Source of the DNA: Spirodela intermedia
Taxonomy: Eukaryota; Streptophyta; Magnoliopsida; Alismatales; Araceae
Direction: 5' to 3'
DNA length: 64,000 nucleotides
NCBI GenBank assembly: GCA_902729315.2
Contig: LR746266.1
Location: 6,316,259-6,380,258 of the forward strand
In this document: piece by piece, positions 1 through 12,091 of the stretch
Position numbering within the stretch: the stretch's first letter is position 1
How the letters are laid out: every line of letters begins with the position of its first letter
Position numbers and translations under genes: made by a program
Notes under the pieces: model-generated
What the model saw: the letters and a program-made list of their open reading frames with translations, nothing else
Told to the model about the DNA's origin: nothing
Database searches by the model: none

Positions 1-121
1 CATGTACTCCGACAATAGGGGGGGCGTACCTCGTGTGTCCGAGAATGTGATTTGCAGCCTGTTTTCCCCTTCTTTTCCATACCAGCATCTCCGTTTTGCT
101 GTTGAGCGGCCTTTTCTTCAG

Positions 122-3100
122 ACTTGCAGCTACACGCGGATGATATCTACTTTTCATTGGAAGATGGTGCCCAGGACGTCATGCAGCGCCGGGACGGCGC
201 TGTCGTCCCTCCGTCTCGTCCACCTCAAGCAATGGTGAGGTCCAGACAGGTGATACCCACTGCATTCCCCTTTCTTACCTCTGGCACGGTGAAAAGTACG
301 AGCAGTACTCGGATCAAGACCTGAGTCCGGTCTTGTTTTTTTAGCGCGTGTTTGATCTTCGGCCTGTGATCACTTGGGTGACGTTTGTTTGCTAAATTCT
401 CCTAATACACCTTCAATAATCCTCGTAGAAAACAGATAATGTCCGCTGACCGCCCTGAGGTTTTTTTCTGCCCCGCTGACTGAATGTTCTGATTATGATG
501 CAGGCTCAGCCCAGAGCAGCACTTAGTTCCTATTGCGGCCGAAAGCCCAGCTCTGAATCAAGGTACAGCGACGCTGAAAACGAGCATATGTCGCAGAGAG
601 CCAAACTGGATGAGCTGCCAGAGACATGGTACAATCAATGCACAGATAAATTAAAGAAGGGAAAGCCTTGGAGATCCCCGCTTGGGGACAGGGAACCCAA
701 CAAGCGGACTCCTGACGGCATGTCAACTTATATCAAGCATGTTGAGACACATAAAAGAAAGCGGCGAGTACTTTTAGAAGAAACCCATGCGGGGATCGTT
801 GTCCCCTCGCGGGAAAATGGATCTCGCATGCAGAATGTTTCCCAGGACGTGAGCAGTACTGTGGATGATGACACTTTTCTGCTTCCAGAGGTGATGTTTC
901 CATCCAACTGCGTACCTGATAGTGCCCTTCCACCTCCAAGTACCCAGGAGAAGAATCGGAAGGTGGATGTCTATGGTGTTCTCGACAGTCTACCTCATTT
1001 GATATGCCAAAGCCCCGCAGTGATGGAACGATTTGGCATCAGACCCGAGAACATGAAAGTGGAGTTGGCTAGGAGCAAATATAGGGGAAAGTATGGACCA
1101 GAGGGAAGCAGGAAACTTAGTCCTGAGCAAGCATCTCAGATGACCCAAAAGGTCATTGCCCGTGTTCTGGGCAACGCGGGTCTTGAGGGTGGGACTGAGG
1201 TCTCCATGGAAGTCCTTTCGAAATTCATGGCCGCTCATGTATGTAAATTAGGTCGCATCTTGAAGCTTCTCTCAGATAGCTACCGACGGCAGTATTCGTC
1301 CACAGAACTCCTTAAGATGTTTGCACGAACGGCAGGGATCAGGCATGTTTGTTATTTTTTCCATTGATAGCCTTTCAAGGTGCTAAATCTTGATTGCTAC
1401 TGAAAAATATTTTTTAATACTACTGCCTGCCTCGATGAAAAGTACCAGCACTACCAGCATTAATGTTGGCCAAATGATACATCTTTGTTGAGTACTTTTT
1501 CCATGGCTATTGTTTTCTGCATGCGTGTGTAGCGTGATATATTTGATTTGGGGCCTTGCTTTCACTTCATGAACCGGTGTATGATTACTATTTTTTACAG
1601 CCGTCTAAGTTTCAAAAGTCATCTAGCTGGTCCCACAGCATCGTGATAACATCTTTCTTTTCTGTTTATGGCACGTTTCATTGAAGAAAAATCAAATGTA
1701 TCTTCTTCAAATTAGGTTGCCATGAGCTAAGACTCTTCTAGCCGTTTCCTTTAGAAATTTGATTGTGGCCAGCTAAAACTTTGTGCCAGGTTTTGCTCAA
1801 TCAGCTGACTCAATCTCTTTATTTTACTGGTAGTTTTGGTGCCTTGGCAGATCACATGAGGGATACTACTAAAGTCGTCCCTCTTCAGAACCAGCAGCAT
1901 GCAAGGGTAGTTCCAGCGCATCCAAACCATCTCCACCAGCAACAAGTAAATAAAAAATTATTTTTCTTTCTATGAATGTTACAAGTTGATGCAAGGGCAA
2001 TATTTTGACGTGCAATATTCTGCTTGTGAATTAGCTGTTAATCATTGTACAAAATTTGGTGGAAAGTTTGAGTCATTTTTTTGTGTCTTGACATGAAGTA
2101 TCCTGCTTCACATGTATGCTTTTTTCAAGATGTAAGGGCCCTCCATATATTTTTTAATATATTTTATTTGGATGTGGAAATAATCTTCCAGTAACTATTG
2201 AGGATCAGAATAGATCAAGTTATGACCCAGATAAAGTTACGATAATTGAAATTGATTTTGAACTTGGTGGTTGTTTCAACTTTACTTATTTTCAGTTTTC
2301 TTGGAATTCAAGGATTGTTATGATTAATATGTTAAATGGAAAAGCCTAGATTTAGCCTGAGTTTCAGTTGTGATGTGATGTGCTGATTTCTCCTGAGATA
2401 TCTGTGGTATCATTCTGAAAATTATCAAAGTTTGGTTTATTATTTTACGCATATGATTATCAACTTATGGTTTATTAATGATTTTCTTAAACGAACCTGA
2501 TAAAGTTTTACTCTCCTTAGGAGACGCATGGTTTTCGTGATTTGGGTATTAGATATAGCGCCATAAACATGATTGTTCAGAAGTGACAGACAGATTTTTA
2601 ACATATAAAACCGCAACACTTGTAGCTTCTTTTTTGAGGCTGAGTTTGCGGTTGAAAAATGTACGTTTAAAGAAAATATATCTTTGAAACAAAGATAAAA
2701 TTGTGATTTTTCTCCGCACATATTTGTCGCTGGCTAGGGTTTTCTCAAGTCATCACCAAACTCTCCTAGGCTTAGAAATAAATCATTCATGGAGAAAAAA
2801 TTATAAAAGGAGAGACTTCACACCTCTAGAGCTTTCAACTTCATCATTGATGCATGGTCCATGGGATCTAGTGGGTTCAACATATTTAAACTCCATCTAA
2901 GATCAACAGAGCTTCCGATGAATATTTTCTGTTTGTTTTCCAGATAGTTTTCTAAATTGTTGATCCCTCCCGCCTCCCTCCCTCAGTTGCTTACTGTGTT
3001 CTAAGATCAAGCTTCTTGTTGACAGAAACTGCTCACTTTGAGAAGAATAAGGTTATTACTCACAATGGATAGATCCACCTTTTCGGTCTTGATGTGCCAA

Positions 3101-4290
3101 TCCACACCCATGGGGCTCATTTCAAGCAGAAGGAAGGAATTCCATTACACTCAGTGGGGAAGGGGGAAGCTTTGTGTTTGGTCATTTCGTGCAAAGATAA
3201 ATAAGGCCCATGGTCCCTAGTAAGAAATTCTTGTGTTGGGCTCCATCAATAAGGGGTAGAAAACTTTGTAAAATATCTTCTATTTTTTTTTCCCTTTGGC
3301 CTTTGTTCCTGGTTTAAGCAGCTTAATGTATGTATCTTGGGGCATTGCTACTTGGTTCATACATCCCTTCAACATTTTCTGAATCACAGGCATGGTGCGA
3401 CCATATTGGGGGAGAGTTTTAAAGGGCATGAAAAAGCCCGAAAGAAAACTTCCAAGGTGGCTGGCTGCTCTTCTACTGAATCCATGGATTCTATTTTTTT
3501 CTACATCCAGTTCTGCATGTTCTAAGATTCCCTAACAAATGTGACCGTGTTTGGATGCTCATGCTCTATATTGACCTTAACTTGCAGGCGCATGTATATT
3601 TTTTTCTAATTTATCTCGATGATGCTGTTGACAGTTTGTGTTGTGTGGAAAGTTCTTGTTTGAAGTCTCAGGGGATGTCACAATCTCTAACCTTTTTTGT
3701 GTGACCTCCTGTCCAGACGAATCAAATCCAGAGACCAGTTCACACCCAGCTCAATGCACCCTACTCCCAGAACTTTGCCTTCCAGCAACAGCAGATGCAG
3801 CAGCAGCAGCAGCAACTTCAACAGCTGCGCCGCCGGCAACCATCTACTCCTCGCGGGGCGGGCATGTCACTGGCTGGTGCCCTGCCGATGGTGGAAGTGA
3901 AGATGGAGAACGTGATGGAGTCTGCGGCAGACGGAGCAGCCTTCAACAGCCTCAACAAGCAGCCGCAGTACAGGGCTCAGCAGATGGTGGCGGCTGGGCA
4001 CCACGTTCAATCAGGCCATCAGTTCAGGCAGATGGGTGCCGTCCAGGCTCCTCTTCCTCGGCTCCAGTCTCAGTAAGTGCCCAGAAACGTTCTTTCCAGC
4101 TTTGCCTAAGATCCGTCTCTGGGCTTTCGAGATGACGACCCGTTCCGCTGGCTCCGGGTCTCTTTTCAGGAACTCTTTCAGCACAAGGACGGCCCCAGTG
4201 AAGGTAGAGGGCTTTGAAGAGCTAATGGGCGGCGAGGCAACGCTGAAGCATGATGCAGAGGAGCACCGGCTGACCTCTCCCTCGAAGTGA
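122..4290 (+). CDS. Plant protein of unknown function with Gln-rich C-terminal part (5' end uncertain)
   Basis: I do not recognise this family. Five exons read in one frame: about 122-249 (or to 234), 504-1342, 1834-1945, 3717-4072 and about 4170-4290, ending in TGA. The first visible exon follows a pyrimidine tract and AG, so more 5' sequence may lie before the window. The large second exon encodes basic KR-rich stretches, then a helical, conserved-looking block ending SYRRQYSSTELLKMFARTAG. Exon 3 encodes a short charged segment. Exon 4 is Gln-rich (QQQQMQQQQQQLQQL), and the last exon ends in an acidic tail (KHDAEEHRLTSPSK). Basic plus Q-rich composition suggests a nuclear, transcription-associated protein, but that is inference. 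The exon 2/3 junction keeps frame only with a GC donor (CAG|GCATGT). The alternative GT donor four bases on leads into a stop. Exon 4 ends at a GTAAGTG donor that overlaps an in-frame TAA, so a shorter form ending at 4076 is possible. Confidence 0.6.
1346..1833 (+). other. Intron 2 of the Gln-rich protein gene
   Basis: AT-rich, without coding signal. The acceptor is the TAG ending at 1833, in a T-rich context. A second AG at about 1849 would put the next exon in a frame with an immediate stop. Confidence 0.5.
1946..3716 (+). other. Long intron 3 of the Gln-rich protein gene
   Basis: About 1.77 kb between donor CAA|GTAAAT and acceptor GTCCAG. The sequence is AT-rich and its short ORFs resemble no family I know. 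No repeat structure or nested gene is visible. Confidence 0.5.
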
Positions 4291-4932
4291 AATCAGATGA
4301 GCTCTTCCTCTAGTGTCTTTTTCTTTTGTTGCTTCTTCCATGCATACAAGAGTGGATTCTATTTACTTTTGGGTGATTACTTGGCTCGCTTTCACATCGT
4401 GAAATGAAAATTTAGAATAATTTCTAGCGCCACATCTTATGAATGGCTGTAAAGATGAAGGGGGGTATGGTTACTGTTTGATCTCTGAAATTATGTGCCC
4501 CCCCCCCCCCCATTGGACAAATGGTTCTGGTCAAACCAACTCGACTGGTTCTAGCATGCGAAGGAAGGAACTAGTGCCTTATTGGCCCCGTCTTCTAGCT
4601 CACTTTGCATCATCGAAACAGTGGTTTAATTGCCTCGACACAAGATCATTCGAAAGTGTCTAGTCAACCCCTCCAGCGCGTACTGGGCAGTATGAATTTG
4701 GAGACTTTTAGTCTCAGAACTGGACTGCGTAATTTTTTCTTCTTAAAGATGCAAAAACAGCCAGCCGAAAGGAGGCACATGACCGTCGCCACTGCGACAG
4801 AATCTCGTCTCTAGGACGTTATTACAACAGGTACATTCGAAACCGAAACGAGGCGGCCGTCCAAATGATCATGTGCAGGGGGGACAGTCGACCGATCTGT
4901 CGATGGAATCCGTTCTCTTCCGGTGGCCTGCT
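4291..4932. other. Convergent intergenic region
   Basis: This lies between the end of the plus-strand Gln-rich protein gene and the end of the minus-strand UGT pseudogene. It should hold the 3' UTR of the former. The only notable feature is an uninterrupted C run of about 13 bases at roughly 4499-4511. No coding signal is visible. Confidence 0.4.
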
Positions 4933-6344
4933 CTAGGGCCGTAGCTTGTCCTTGTTCTCCACCAGGCACTGGGCAAGTCCGTCGACGTAGCTCTTCTGCA
5001 GCGCGTAGTCGGAGAAGACCGCCGCCGCACCCCTCGCCGCCTCCCCCACGGGTTCTCCGGCGGCGTCCGCCGCCACAAATCTCACCGTCTCCGCCACCCC
5101 TTCCCCGGTGAACACCCCCTTCCCCGTCTTCCTCCGCCCTGGGGACCTCCCTCCCGTAACCCCTCTCCACCGCCAGCCTCGAGTTGAGCCCCTGGTCTAC
5201 GAACAGCGGCAGGAGCACCAGGGGTAGCCCGTGGATGAGCCCCTCAATGATGGAGCTCCACCCGCAATGGGTCAGGAAACTCCCCACCGCCGGGTGCGCC
5301 AGAACCTCCGGCTGCGGGACCCACCCCTTCACCACCATGCCCTTGCCGGCGGCCTTCGCTTCGAACCCCTCTGGGATTAGCTCTGCCTCGGGCGGTAGCC
5401 TGGCGGGGCGCCTCAGGGCCCAGAGAAAGGGGAACCCGGGGAGATCAAGCCCGTGGGCGAGCTCGTGGAAAAGCTCCACGCTTATCACTGCCTCGCTGCC
5501 GAGGGCGACGTACAAGACAGAGGCGGAGGCTTGCCTGTCGAGCCACTCGAAGATCTCACCCTGGGGAGAGGCGGCGACTTTTTCCACCGCCGGGGAGAGA
5601 AGGCCGATTGGAACGGAGGGCTTGCCGAGTAGCTCGTGGAGGAGGCGGATCCAGTCGCCATCCACATCTGGGCAGCTCCGTACGATCACCAGCTGGACGG
5701 CGTCGAACGTCGAGATCAGGCGGTAGAAGGCAGACACGCCCGAGACATCTGCGTTCAAGAATGGGCCAAACCCCATAGCCTCGTGGGTGTAAAAGGCCAT
5801 CGTTGGGGAGACCTCCGTGATCCACGGTGGCGGCACGGTGAGGTTCTTCAGGTTCAACCACCAGCCGCTGCCGTCCGCGTTGGCCCTAAGCCCCTTCAAA
5901 GGCTTTCCCCAGAAGGCTACGGCAGCGGGATGGAATACGCTGAAGAAGGCGCACGGAAGATGGCGAGGGACCGCCAATCTGGGCATCCAGTGTGGAGGGA
6001 AGTCGTGGATGACCCAGTCGACCGGCGGGGAGGCCGAATCGAGGAAGGCGGCGAAGGGGGCCTCCAGGTCGTCGAACGCCTTCTTCAGGTGCCCATTGTC
6101 CGCGAGATGGATATCGATGGTAGCCTCGGCGCCGGGAGGGAGAGGGATCACGGAGGGGAAGGGAAGCTCGACGAGGCGGAGGAGATGGGAAGAGCCGGGA
6201 GGGACCTTTGGGCAGCCTCTGGAGGTTGCGCGGGGTAGCATGGCGAGCCAGGGCCTTGGAGAGCTCGAAGAAGGGCAGGATATGGCCGAACGCCGCCCAG
6301 GGAAACACCGCGACGTGCAGTGGGGATCAGGCGTCTCCCTCCAT
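4933..6344 (-). pseudogene. UGT91-type UDP-glycosyltransferase pseudogene
   Basis: Family-1 plant glycosyltransferases move a sugar from a UDP-sugar to a small acceptor. The PSPG donor-binding box is clear (WVPQPEVLAHPAVGSFLTHC, then DQG), as is the N-terminal [16 protein letters not shown] with the catalytic His. Four lesions argue that it is dead. After the ATG at 6344 the sixth codon is TGA. A deletion of about eight codons removes the segment normally between the RH and TPRNLQRLP motifs. An extra A just after LQRLPK, near 6210, shifts the frame. A second frameshift near 5113-5126 moves the C-terminus (ending SYVDGLAQCLVENKDKLRP) into another frame. The middle (about 5130-6200) is one long open frame, so inactivation may be recent or some lesions may be assembly errors. 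The intact relative lies at 13023-14459, same strand. The sugar and acceptor cannot be assigned. Confidence 0.85.
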
Positions 6345-7009
6345 GGCGGCGGCGGTGGCGTTGATGCTCTGATAGCACAGTGCTTAATTGCGTACAGGGG
6401 AAGCGGGCGAGCGTCACCCTTCGTGCGTTGGCATGGGTTTTATGGTGTGGGTTGGCACTGTCGACGTGGAGAACTTCTAGAAGGTATCTTTAGTTAAGTT
6501 AAGTAGCGGTCTGCACATGTGTCCAAATCACTGAAACAGTGTGCATTCCACGAACTGGGTACTTTGGAAATATGAACTCACATCGCCTTGTGCAGACTCG
6601 TAGTGGCTCTTTTGGCCGAGAGAAGTCATCTAGAATTTGCTCTCACTTAGCGTGTTTATTGAATGTCTCGTCATGTACCTTGCTTCATACGTGCTCCGAC
6701 AGTCCTCCCACATACGAAACATATGGCCAGCATTGTTAGGCATGGGGAATCCCATCCTTCATCTGAAGTTGCCTCATTGTGGCGGTGCAAGTTGCTGATG
6801 ATAACGCCGTAATCACCCCTGCTAGTGTCATTGAGCGTGTCCCCCACGGACCCTACTCAAGCATGCATATGTTGTCAGTGAAGATTTTGTGTGAAGCCTT
6901 GGAGACTTCGGGGCTAGGGTGAGCTGAGGGGGGACAGGGTAAGTGAGCGAATGTGTGTAAGCCCAGTCAAACATGACTATTCATGGCGGGACGGGTTCCT
7001 TCGAATGGT
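6345..7009. other. Intergenic, probably decayed repeat sequence
   Basis: This is upstream of the UGT pseudogene. Composition drifts from GC-rich to mixed. I see no gene. The open frames here are short and overlap on both strands. It abuts a copia reverse-transcriptase scrap and may be older retroelement or promoter sequence. Confidence 0.3.
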
Positions 7010-7115
7010 GTTGGTCCGTACTCTATAAGAAATTCTTATCATCTTGAGGACTTTCAATTATGCCTTGAAACAACTAGCAGGTCATCCATATATACTACAA
7101 ATAGTCTGCTTAAGA
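7010..7115 (-). mobile_element. Ty1/copia reverse-transcriptase fragment
   Basis: The minus strand reads LFVVYMDDLLVVSRHN followed by stop codons. YMDDLLV is the catalytic YxDD motif of a copia reverse transcriptase in its usual hydrophobic context. Only about 35 codons are recognisable. The piece lies just beyond the end of another copia element's LTR region, so it belongs to a different or rearranged copy. Confidence 0.55.
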
Positions 7116-7149
7116 GATAGTGACATCGTAGGTTAGTCAATGGGCCACC

Positions 7150-7539
7150 TGAGGGCCGAGAGTAAGGAGATCCTAGAGAGGCCGCGACGTTTCTGGCGGG
7201 AAGCGTTGGTTGATGGAAACAAAGTTGCGAAAGTGTACCGCCGAAATCTATGACAGAGGATGAGCCTCTATTTCTATCATCAGGGAATTTCTCCTCTGGC
7301 AGATTGGGACCTTGAGGACTTTAACGATGATGAAGTAGGGACCAAACCTTTGAATTCATAACCTCAAAAAGAGGTTCGAAAGGATTTCAATCTCCTCCAT
7401 TAAAGGATTGAAACCATCGACCAGTTTATACACGATCTTACTTCTTATTTCATTTCATAACGCCTAAAAAAATGACTATTGCAACAACCATCATGCACAA
7501 TAATGGTATGTGCAACCCACAAAATGAAAATATCTAACA
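7150..7539 (-). repeat. 3' LTR region of a degraded Ty1/copia element (far end uncertain)
   Basis: On the minus strand the sequence AGCCCAAGTGAGAGAT is followed by TGTTAGATATTTTC. A purine-rich CCAAGTGGGAGAT-type tract directly before TGTTAG is the usual polypurine tract and LTR start of plant copia elements. The LTR begins at about 7539 and runs toward lower coordinates. Its inner end was not found, and I did not find the matching 5' LTR. Confidence 0.5.
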
Positions 7540-10230
7540 ATCTCTCACTTGGGCTGCACATCATGATTATTGAGTCATTTGTACATTTTTAATCTTTATG
7601 AGCTCAGAACCTGATTATTATCATATAAGGTAAAATGCATTAGTCTCGTCCATTAACACTCAAACATAGGACTGCAATAGCTTTCATTGTGATTTTATAC
7701 AATTAAGTCACACCAATCACTTTATGTTCTCATAATAAATGACATAGATCAAGTATGGATGTGTAGCACAAAAATTTCAAATAAGATTTAATTTGAACAT
7801 TTTATGGAGGTCAACATTCAAAATGGATAAAAATAAGATTAAACTTTATTTTTGTAGAAATATTTTATAAGTCCACAATGAAGAACACCCATGTGAGTAA
7901 CATGATCTAAAAAGACCTTAGGCAACTAGCCTTTGGTAAGCAGATCATTGAGTTTGTACCAATATGTTATGTGGGTACTTCCTCATTTTGAATCCTTTCT
8001 TTGAGAATTAAGTACTTGATGTCTATATACTTAGTCTTTGTCAAACTCCTCTTATTATTAGAGAATAGTATGGTTGATTTATTATCACAGTATATCTTGA
8101 GAGGTTTCTAAAGATTACTCACAATTCGAGGCCTAGTGACAAAGTTTTCAATCATAATGCTTGATTAGATGTCTCGTACATTGCAATATATTTTACAACC
8201 ATTGTGAAGGAGGCTACAAATGATTGCTTCGCACTCTTTCATGAAATGGCTTCACCAGCTAGTAGAAATATATAATCTAATGTGGATCTTCTTGAATCTT
8301 GGCATCAAACAAAATCATAATCAGTGTAACCGACAATCTTTATTTGATTTGACTTTCTATATGTGAGCATGTGATCTTTAGTTCTTTGTAAGTAACGCAT
8401 GACTCTCTTTACTGATATCTAGTGATCCATTCCTAGATTGCTTAAGTATTTACCTAATATCCTAATAATATATGCTATATCTGAACACATGAAATTTGGG
8501 CATACATCATACATCTAATAGTTATAAATTAATAATTATATATATGTATTAATATCTTACATATAGATACTAATTAATGAGTATATAATATTATTATACA
8601 TGTGTTACTAACTCATTATGATATTTATGATATTTTACCATTTAAGTCCTAATACATATAATTTTAGTTATTTTATTATATTATGAGATTAACCCCACTT
8701 GACTTTTATAAAGTTAAGTAGTGATTCTCTCATATTTTTTTAATAATTATTTGATTGTAAAGACTTAGGTTAGTTCTTAATGAGTTAGAAGTAATGGAAA
8801 AAGCCCAAGCCTTTAGCCTAATGAAAAGCCTAAGTTTTGTGGAGAGGGTCAGCCTAATATATTTATGAGCTTAAGAGAATGTGTCACTTTGGCCTAACTC
8901 ATTTGGACTTAAAAAGGCTATCAAGAGATAAGATCTAAGCTATCTATCTTAGAGCACCTTAACATGAGATTAAGAGAAGGATTAGAAGAATGCCGCTCTT
9001 ATGGAATGATCTAGACCATTCACCAAGAGAGTTGATTATTAATCTTAACCGTTCATTGGAGGGGCATAACTCTCAAGAGGATTAAAACATCTCGCCTCAC
9101 TTTTGGAGGGCACTTTTTGACTCTCTCTCTCTAGCAATGACTAGTCGAAGGAAACAAGAGGAAAATTAAGGCCTAATCAATGACATTCTTGTGCCTAAGA
9201 TCATCGTAGAGAAGAGATTACTTGGAGCACATCAAATCGTCATGGATCAAACATTACTTGGCGTAGGACTGATGCACAATGAGATTTGTGTATGATCCAG
9301 ATTTGGGCAACCTTATAATCCTTTCATTAGATAAATTAACTTTTAATTTGAACTGGTTTTATCATTTATTCCATCATTTTATTGTGTTAGATCTATTCTC
9401 TCTCCTTTGTCATGCTTTTCATAACTCTTGTCTTTATTCTTTTATATTTAATTTTACTTTTCATAATTTTACGTATATTATATATATATATATATCTAAA
9501 TAAGAGATAAAATAAGTAAAATTTATACTCTCATTACCCACGTTCCTTGATGATCAACCCTTATTCTAAGTAGAAGAGTAAGGTTTTATAAATATTATTT
9601 GCATGAACTTGATTGCATCACGATGACATATTTAACCTCCAATTTGAGTTCATCAACATTTGATAGCCGATGCATAAAGAATGTTATGCATTTCTTTTGC
9701 TTCATAATTATTTTTAGGGCATTGACTAAGACAATTTGTCTCCTCTAGCTAGGAGAGTGTTTCTTACTTTACAATTTTACATGTCAAATCTTTTGAAAAT
9801 TTTGAGTGTGATCTTGATACATTTATATACCTAAAACAAATGAGGCCTCACCAAAATTCTTCATCTCAAAGTTCTTTGACAATAATGATTCAGTTTCACT
9901 TAGGAGAGCCATATCATTACAAGCAAGTAAGATGTCATCCACATACAACATCAAGAATATGTGACTCCAATTGAACTTATGGTATACACAATCATCAATT
10001 TTATTTATTTCAAAGCCATATATGAAGTGATAATTTGATGAAACTTGTGATACCATTGACAGTAAACTTGTTTAAGTTCATATATGATTTTTTTTTAATT
10101 TATAAATTAATTTTTAGACTCAAACTTTCTAGGTTGCATCATATATATAGTTTTCTCAATGTTTCAATTGAGAAAAGCCTTCTTTACATCCATTTGATAA
10201 AGCTCAAGATCATAATGCATAATTAGTGCC
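7540..10230 (-). mobile_element. Degraded Ty1/copia pol (RT and RNase H), split by an AT-rich insertion
   Basis: Read on the minus strand from the right. At about 10200 comes a MDVKKAFLN-like start of the RT core. At 9823-10056 comes IFLMLYVDDILLACND with the YVDD catalytic motif, then FGEASFVLGI. A CPKN-like segment and a YASAI-like segment follow near 9660. The frame resumes near 8530 with MMYAQISC and VKRVMRYLQRTKDHMLTYR (about 8340-8400), then an RNase H segment near 8180-8320. Stops and frame changes are frequent, so the element is dead. The 5' half (gag, protease, integrase) is absent, and composition changes abruptly to GC-rich at about 10240, which marks the truncation. Confidence 0.75.
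8530..9655. mobile_element. AT-rich insertion inside the copia pol remnant
   Basis: The copia reading frame stops just after its YASAI-like segment and resumes about 1.1 kb away at MMYAQ. These two segments are almost contiguous in intact elements, so the intervening block is an insertion. It is strongly AT-rich, has a CTCTCTCTCT run near 9123 and an (AT)n tract near 9480-9495, and encodes nothing recognisable. I could not identify terminal inverted repeats, LTR ends or a convincing target-site duplication. A solo LTR or a non-autonomous element are both possible. Confidence 0.5.
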
Positions 10231-10239
10231 ATTATTATT

Positions 10240-10724
10240 TGAGAAGAGTCTTCTGCAGAAGGCCGCGCGGCCAAGGAGGCCTCTTTAGAGAGGGAGCGGG
10301 AGAGCGTACTCCACGTCGCGTCTTTTTTGTCTTTGAAGAACGGGTTGTAATATCACTATCAAACTGCATTTTTGACCTCCCTTCGTCCTTTCCTTCTCTA
10401 TTTCTCTTTCTATGTCTCTCCTTCTGCACACGTAGGGATGTGGTAAGTAGCTACCTCACGTGGACTATCTCTCGGCTTCACTCTCGATGGATAATAAAAG
10501 AACAAGGAGACGCGATAATGAGGAAGATAATAATGAGAAATGAGTCGCTGGCCGAATTAAATAATAAAAGAACAGTAACACCACGGTGGTTACCCACGTG
10601 GAGAGTAATCGTAGCTCATACCCTCCGTGAGAGGACCAAACAGACGTGGGTTGGACCGAGCCATTCATGGTGTGGAGCGCTTCTTTCGGGGAACGCGGAG
10701 GGTACCTATGGTTCCATTCATGGT
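10240..10724. repeat. GC-rich repeat block, possible LTR of the neighbouring chromovirus fragment
   Basis: This starts at a sharp composition change from the AT-rich copia remnant. On the minus strand it follows the chromovirus pol end, where an LTR would be expected, and its first bases (ATGGAACCATAGGTACC) resemble the start of the LTR at 12092-12345. The rest does not match that LTR. The 216-codon plus-strand open frame here shows no family features and is probably not a gene. Confidence 0.35.
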
Positions 10725-11080
10725 CTGAAATCCCTGCAAAGGTTCCCACGTAGATTCAAAATCGGGCAATCCTTTCCATTCAACGAAAGACGTCATGGCC
10801 GTTCGAGGATGGACAGAGTTGTAACACTACTTCAAGCTCCCTATTCCAGATCAGATTCTTATCAAGAATGGATGGAAGAGACTATATAGTATCACGTGTT
10901 CCAACAGCCAACTCGAGCTAAGAGATATGGAAGACAAGATGACTTTTGACAGAAGTAGGAAGATCGAGCTTGTAAGCAACTTGTCCAATATGCTCAACGA
11001 TATTATATGGTCCAAAATAACAAGGTGATAATTTCTCATCGGGTTTTTTCTATTTTGGTTGAATCGTAAATGCTGCATTT
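10725..11080 (-). mobile_element. Chromovirus (Ty3/gypsy) pol C-terminal fragment, copy A
   Basis: The minus strand reads [20 protein letters not shown], then a YKLDLP segment and SHLVFHIS followed by a stop. This is the conserved linker after the integrase core of chromodomain-containing Ty3/gypsy elements (KLSPRYYGPF, then HPVFHVSQL). It aligns over about 320 bp with copy B at 12400-12715, with many substitutions, in the same orientation. Confidence 0.7.
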
Positions 11081-12091
11081 TCTGTGTTTTGTGGTTTTAT
11101 CATAATATTTATGTGGCTCTCCTCATTTCTAACGATAGTAATCCCCTCCATCATGCTTCAGATTTTCTCTCTCCCTAAAATTTAAGCCCTGATCTGATCA
11201 TATACAAAATTCAGTCCCTTTAAAAATTAATAAATTCTATCTTTCTCTATATATTTCTTGAGCATAATTCTGTCATTTTGGCACTTAGTGATAATCAGTC
11301 TAGAATGATCAATTATCAATTCATTAGCATATTCTCAGACTATTTTGTTATCTTATGGTATAACATATGCTTGACTAATCACTTTATCTATTTTTGACTT
11401 CATCTTCCTCTTTTGAGAATGTCTGATTTGTTTGCTCCCAAATATTTTTTGCTGTGGAGAAAAAATAAATAGTTGACATTGACTTCCAATGTCATTCTAC
11501 TCCACAAATCACATTTTTATTATAATCACAACATCTTTCTTCTATTGGTTAAATTGTGGATTGTTTGGGTCAGTCCTAGTTCAAGAAAGTGATCTAGTTT
11601 TTCCCTTCCTAATAAGATCAATTCTACAAACTCACTGTACTAGAGGAGATTCCTCCTAGTGAGTTTAAATTCATATGGTATATTGGATAACTCTAAATAG
11701 AGTTTAGAGTGCTATAATGAGGAACTCGAAGATGATGACAATATATCAATGATTTTTGACATATAACTGACTCACTTTGTCAGTAAATGTTATGCTCTCA
11801 TCTTTATTCAAGGTCATGAGGCCAACTAGAGGTAATGTTGGGTCACCTAGAGGGGACCCTCATAGATTTTGTATCAAGGATGGTATAAGGACTATTATTT
11901 CCTCTATATGAATATAAGGGGATGTAAAGAGGGCTTTGAATGTATGACTTCAATAATGATAGGTGGCAAATAAGAAGTAAGAATAACCCACAAACTAGGG
12001 CATAATACAGGCAATTTATGACATGTAAAGAAAAATAGCTTATAGGGTAGTTAGGGTAAAGAATAAGCACATTTGGTTGGCTTTGATACCA
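11081..12091 (-). mobile_element. Non-coding remnant downstream of a chromovirus primer-binding site
   Basis: The minus strand starts at 12091 with TGGTATCAAAGCC, close to the initiator-methionine tRNA primer-binding site (TGGTATCAGAGCC) used by most plant LTR elements. No gag or protease motif is visible up to the integrase fragment at 11080, so nearly all of the coding interior has been lost. The rest is AT-rich. Confidence 0.45.

Noticed and set aside
5636-6497. Long plus-strand open frames opposite the UGT pseudogene
   Set aside because: GC-rich shadows of the minus-strand coding sequence, with Arg/Gly/Pro-rich content and no family features.
10239-10889. 216-codon plus-strand open frame
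   Set aside because: It overlaps repeat and chromovirus sequence on the other strand and has no recognisable domain.
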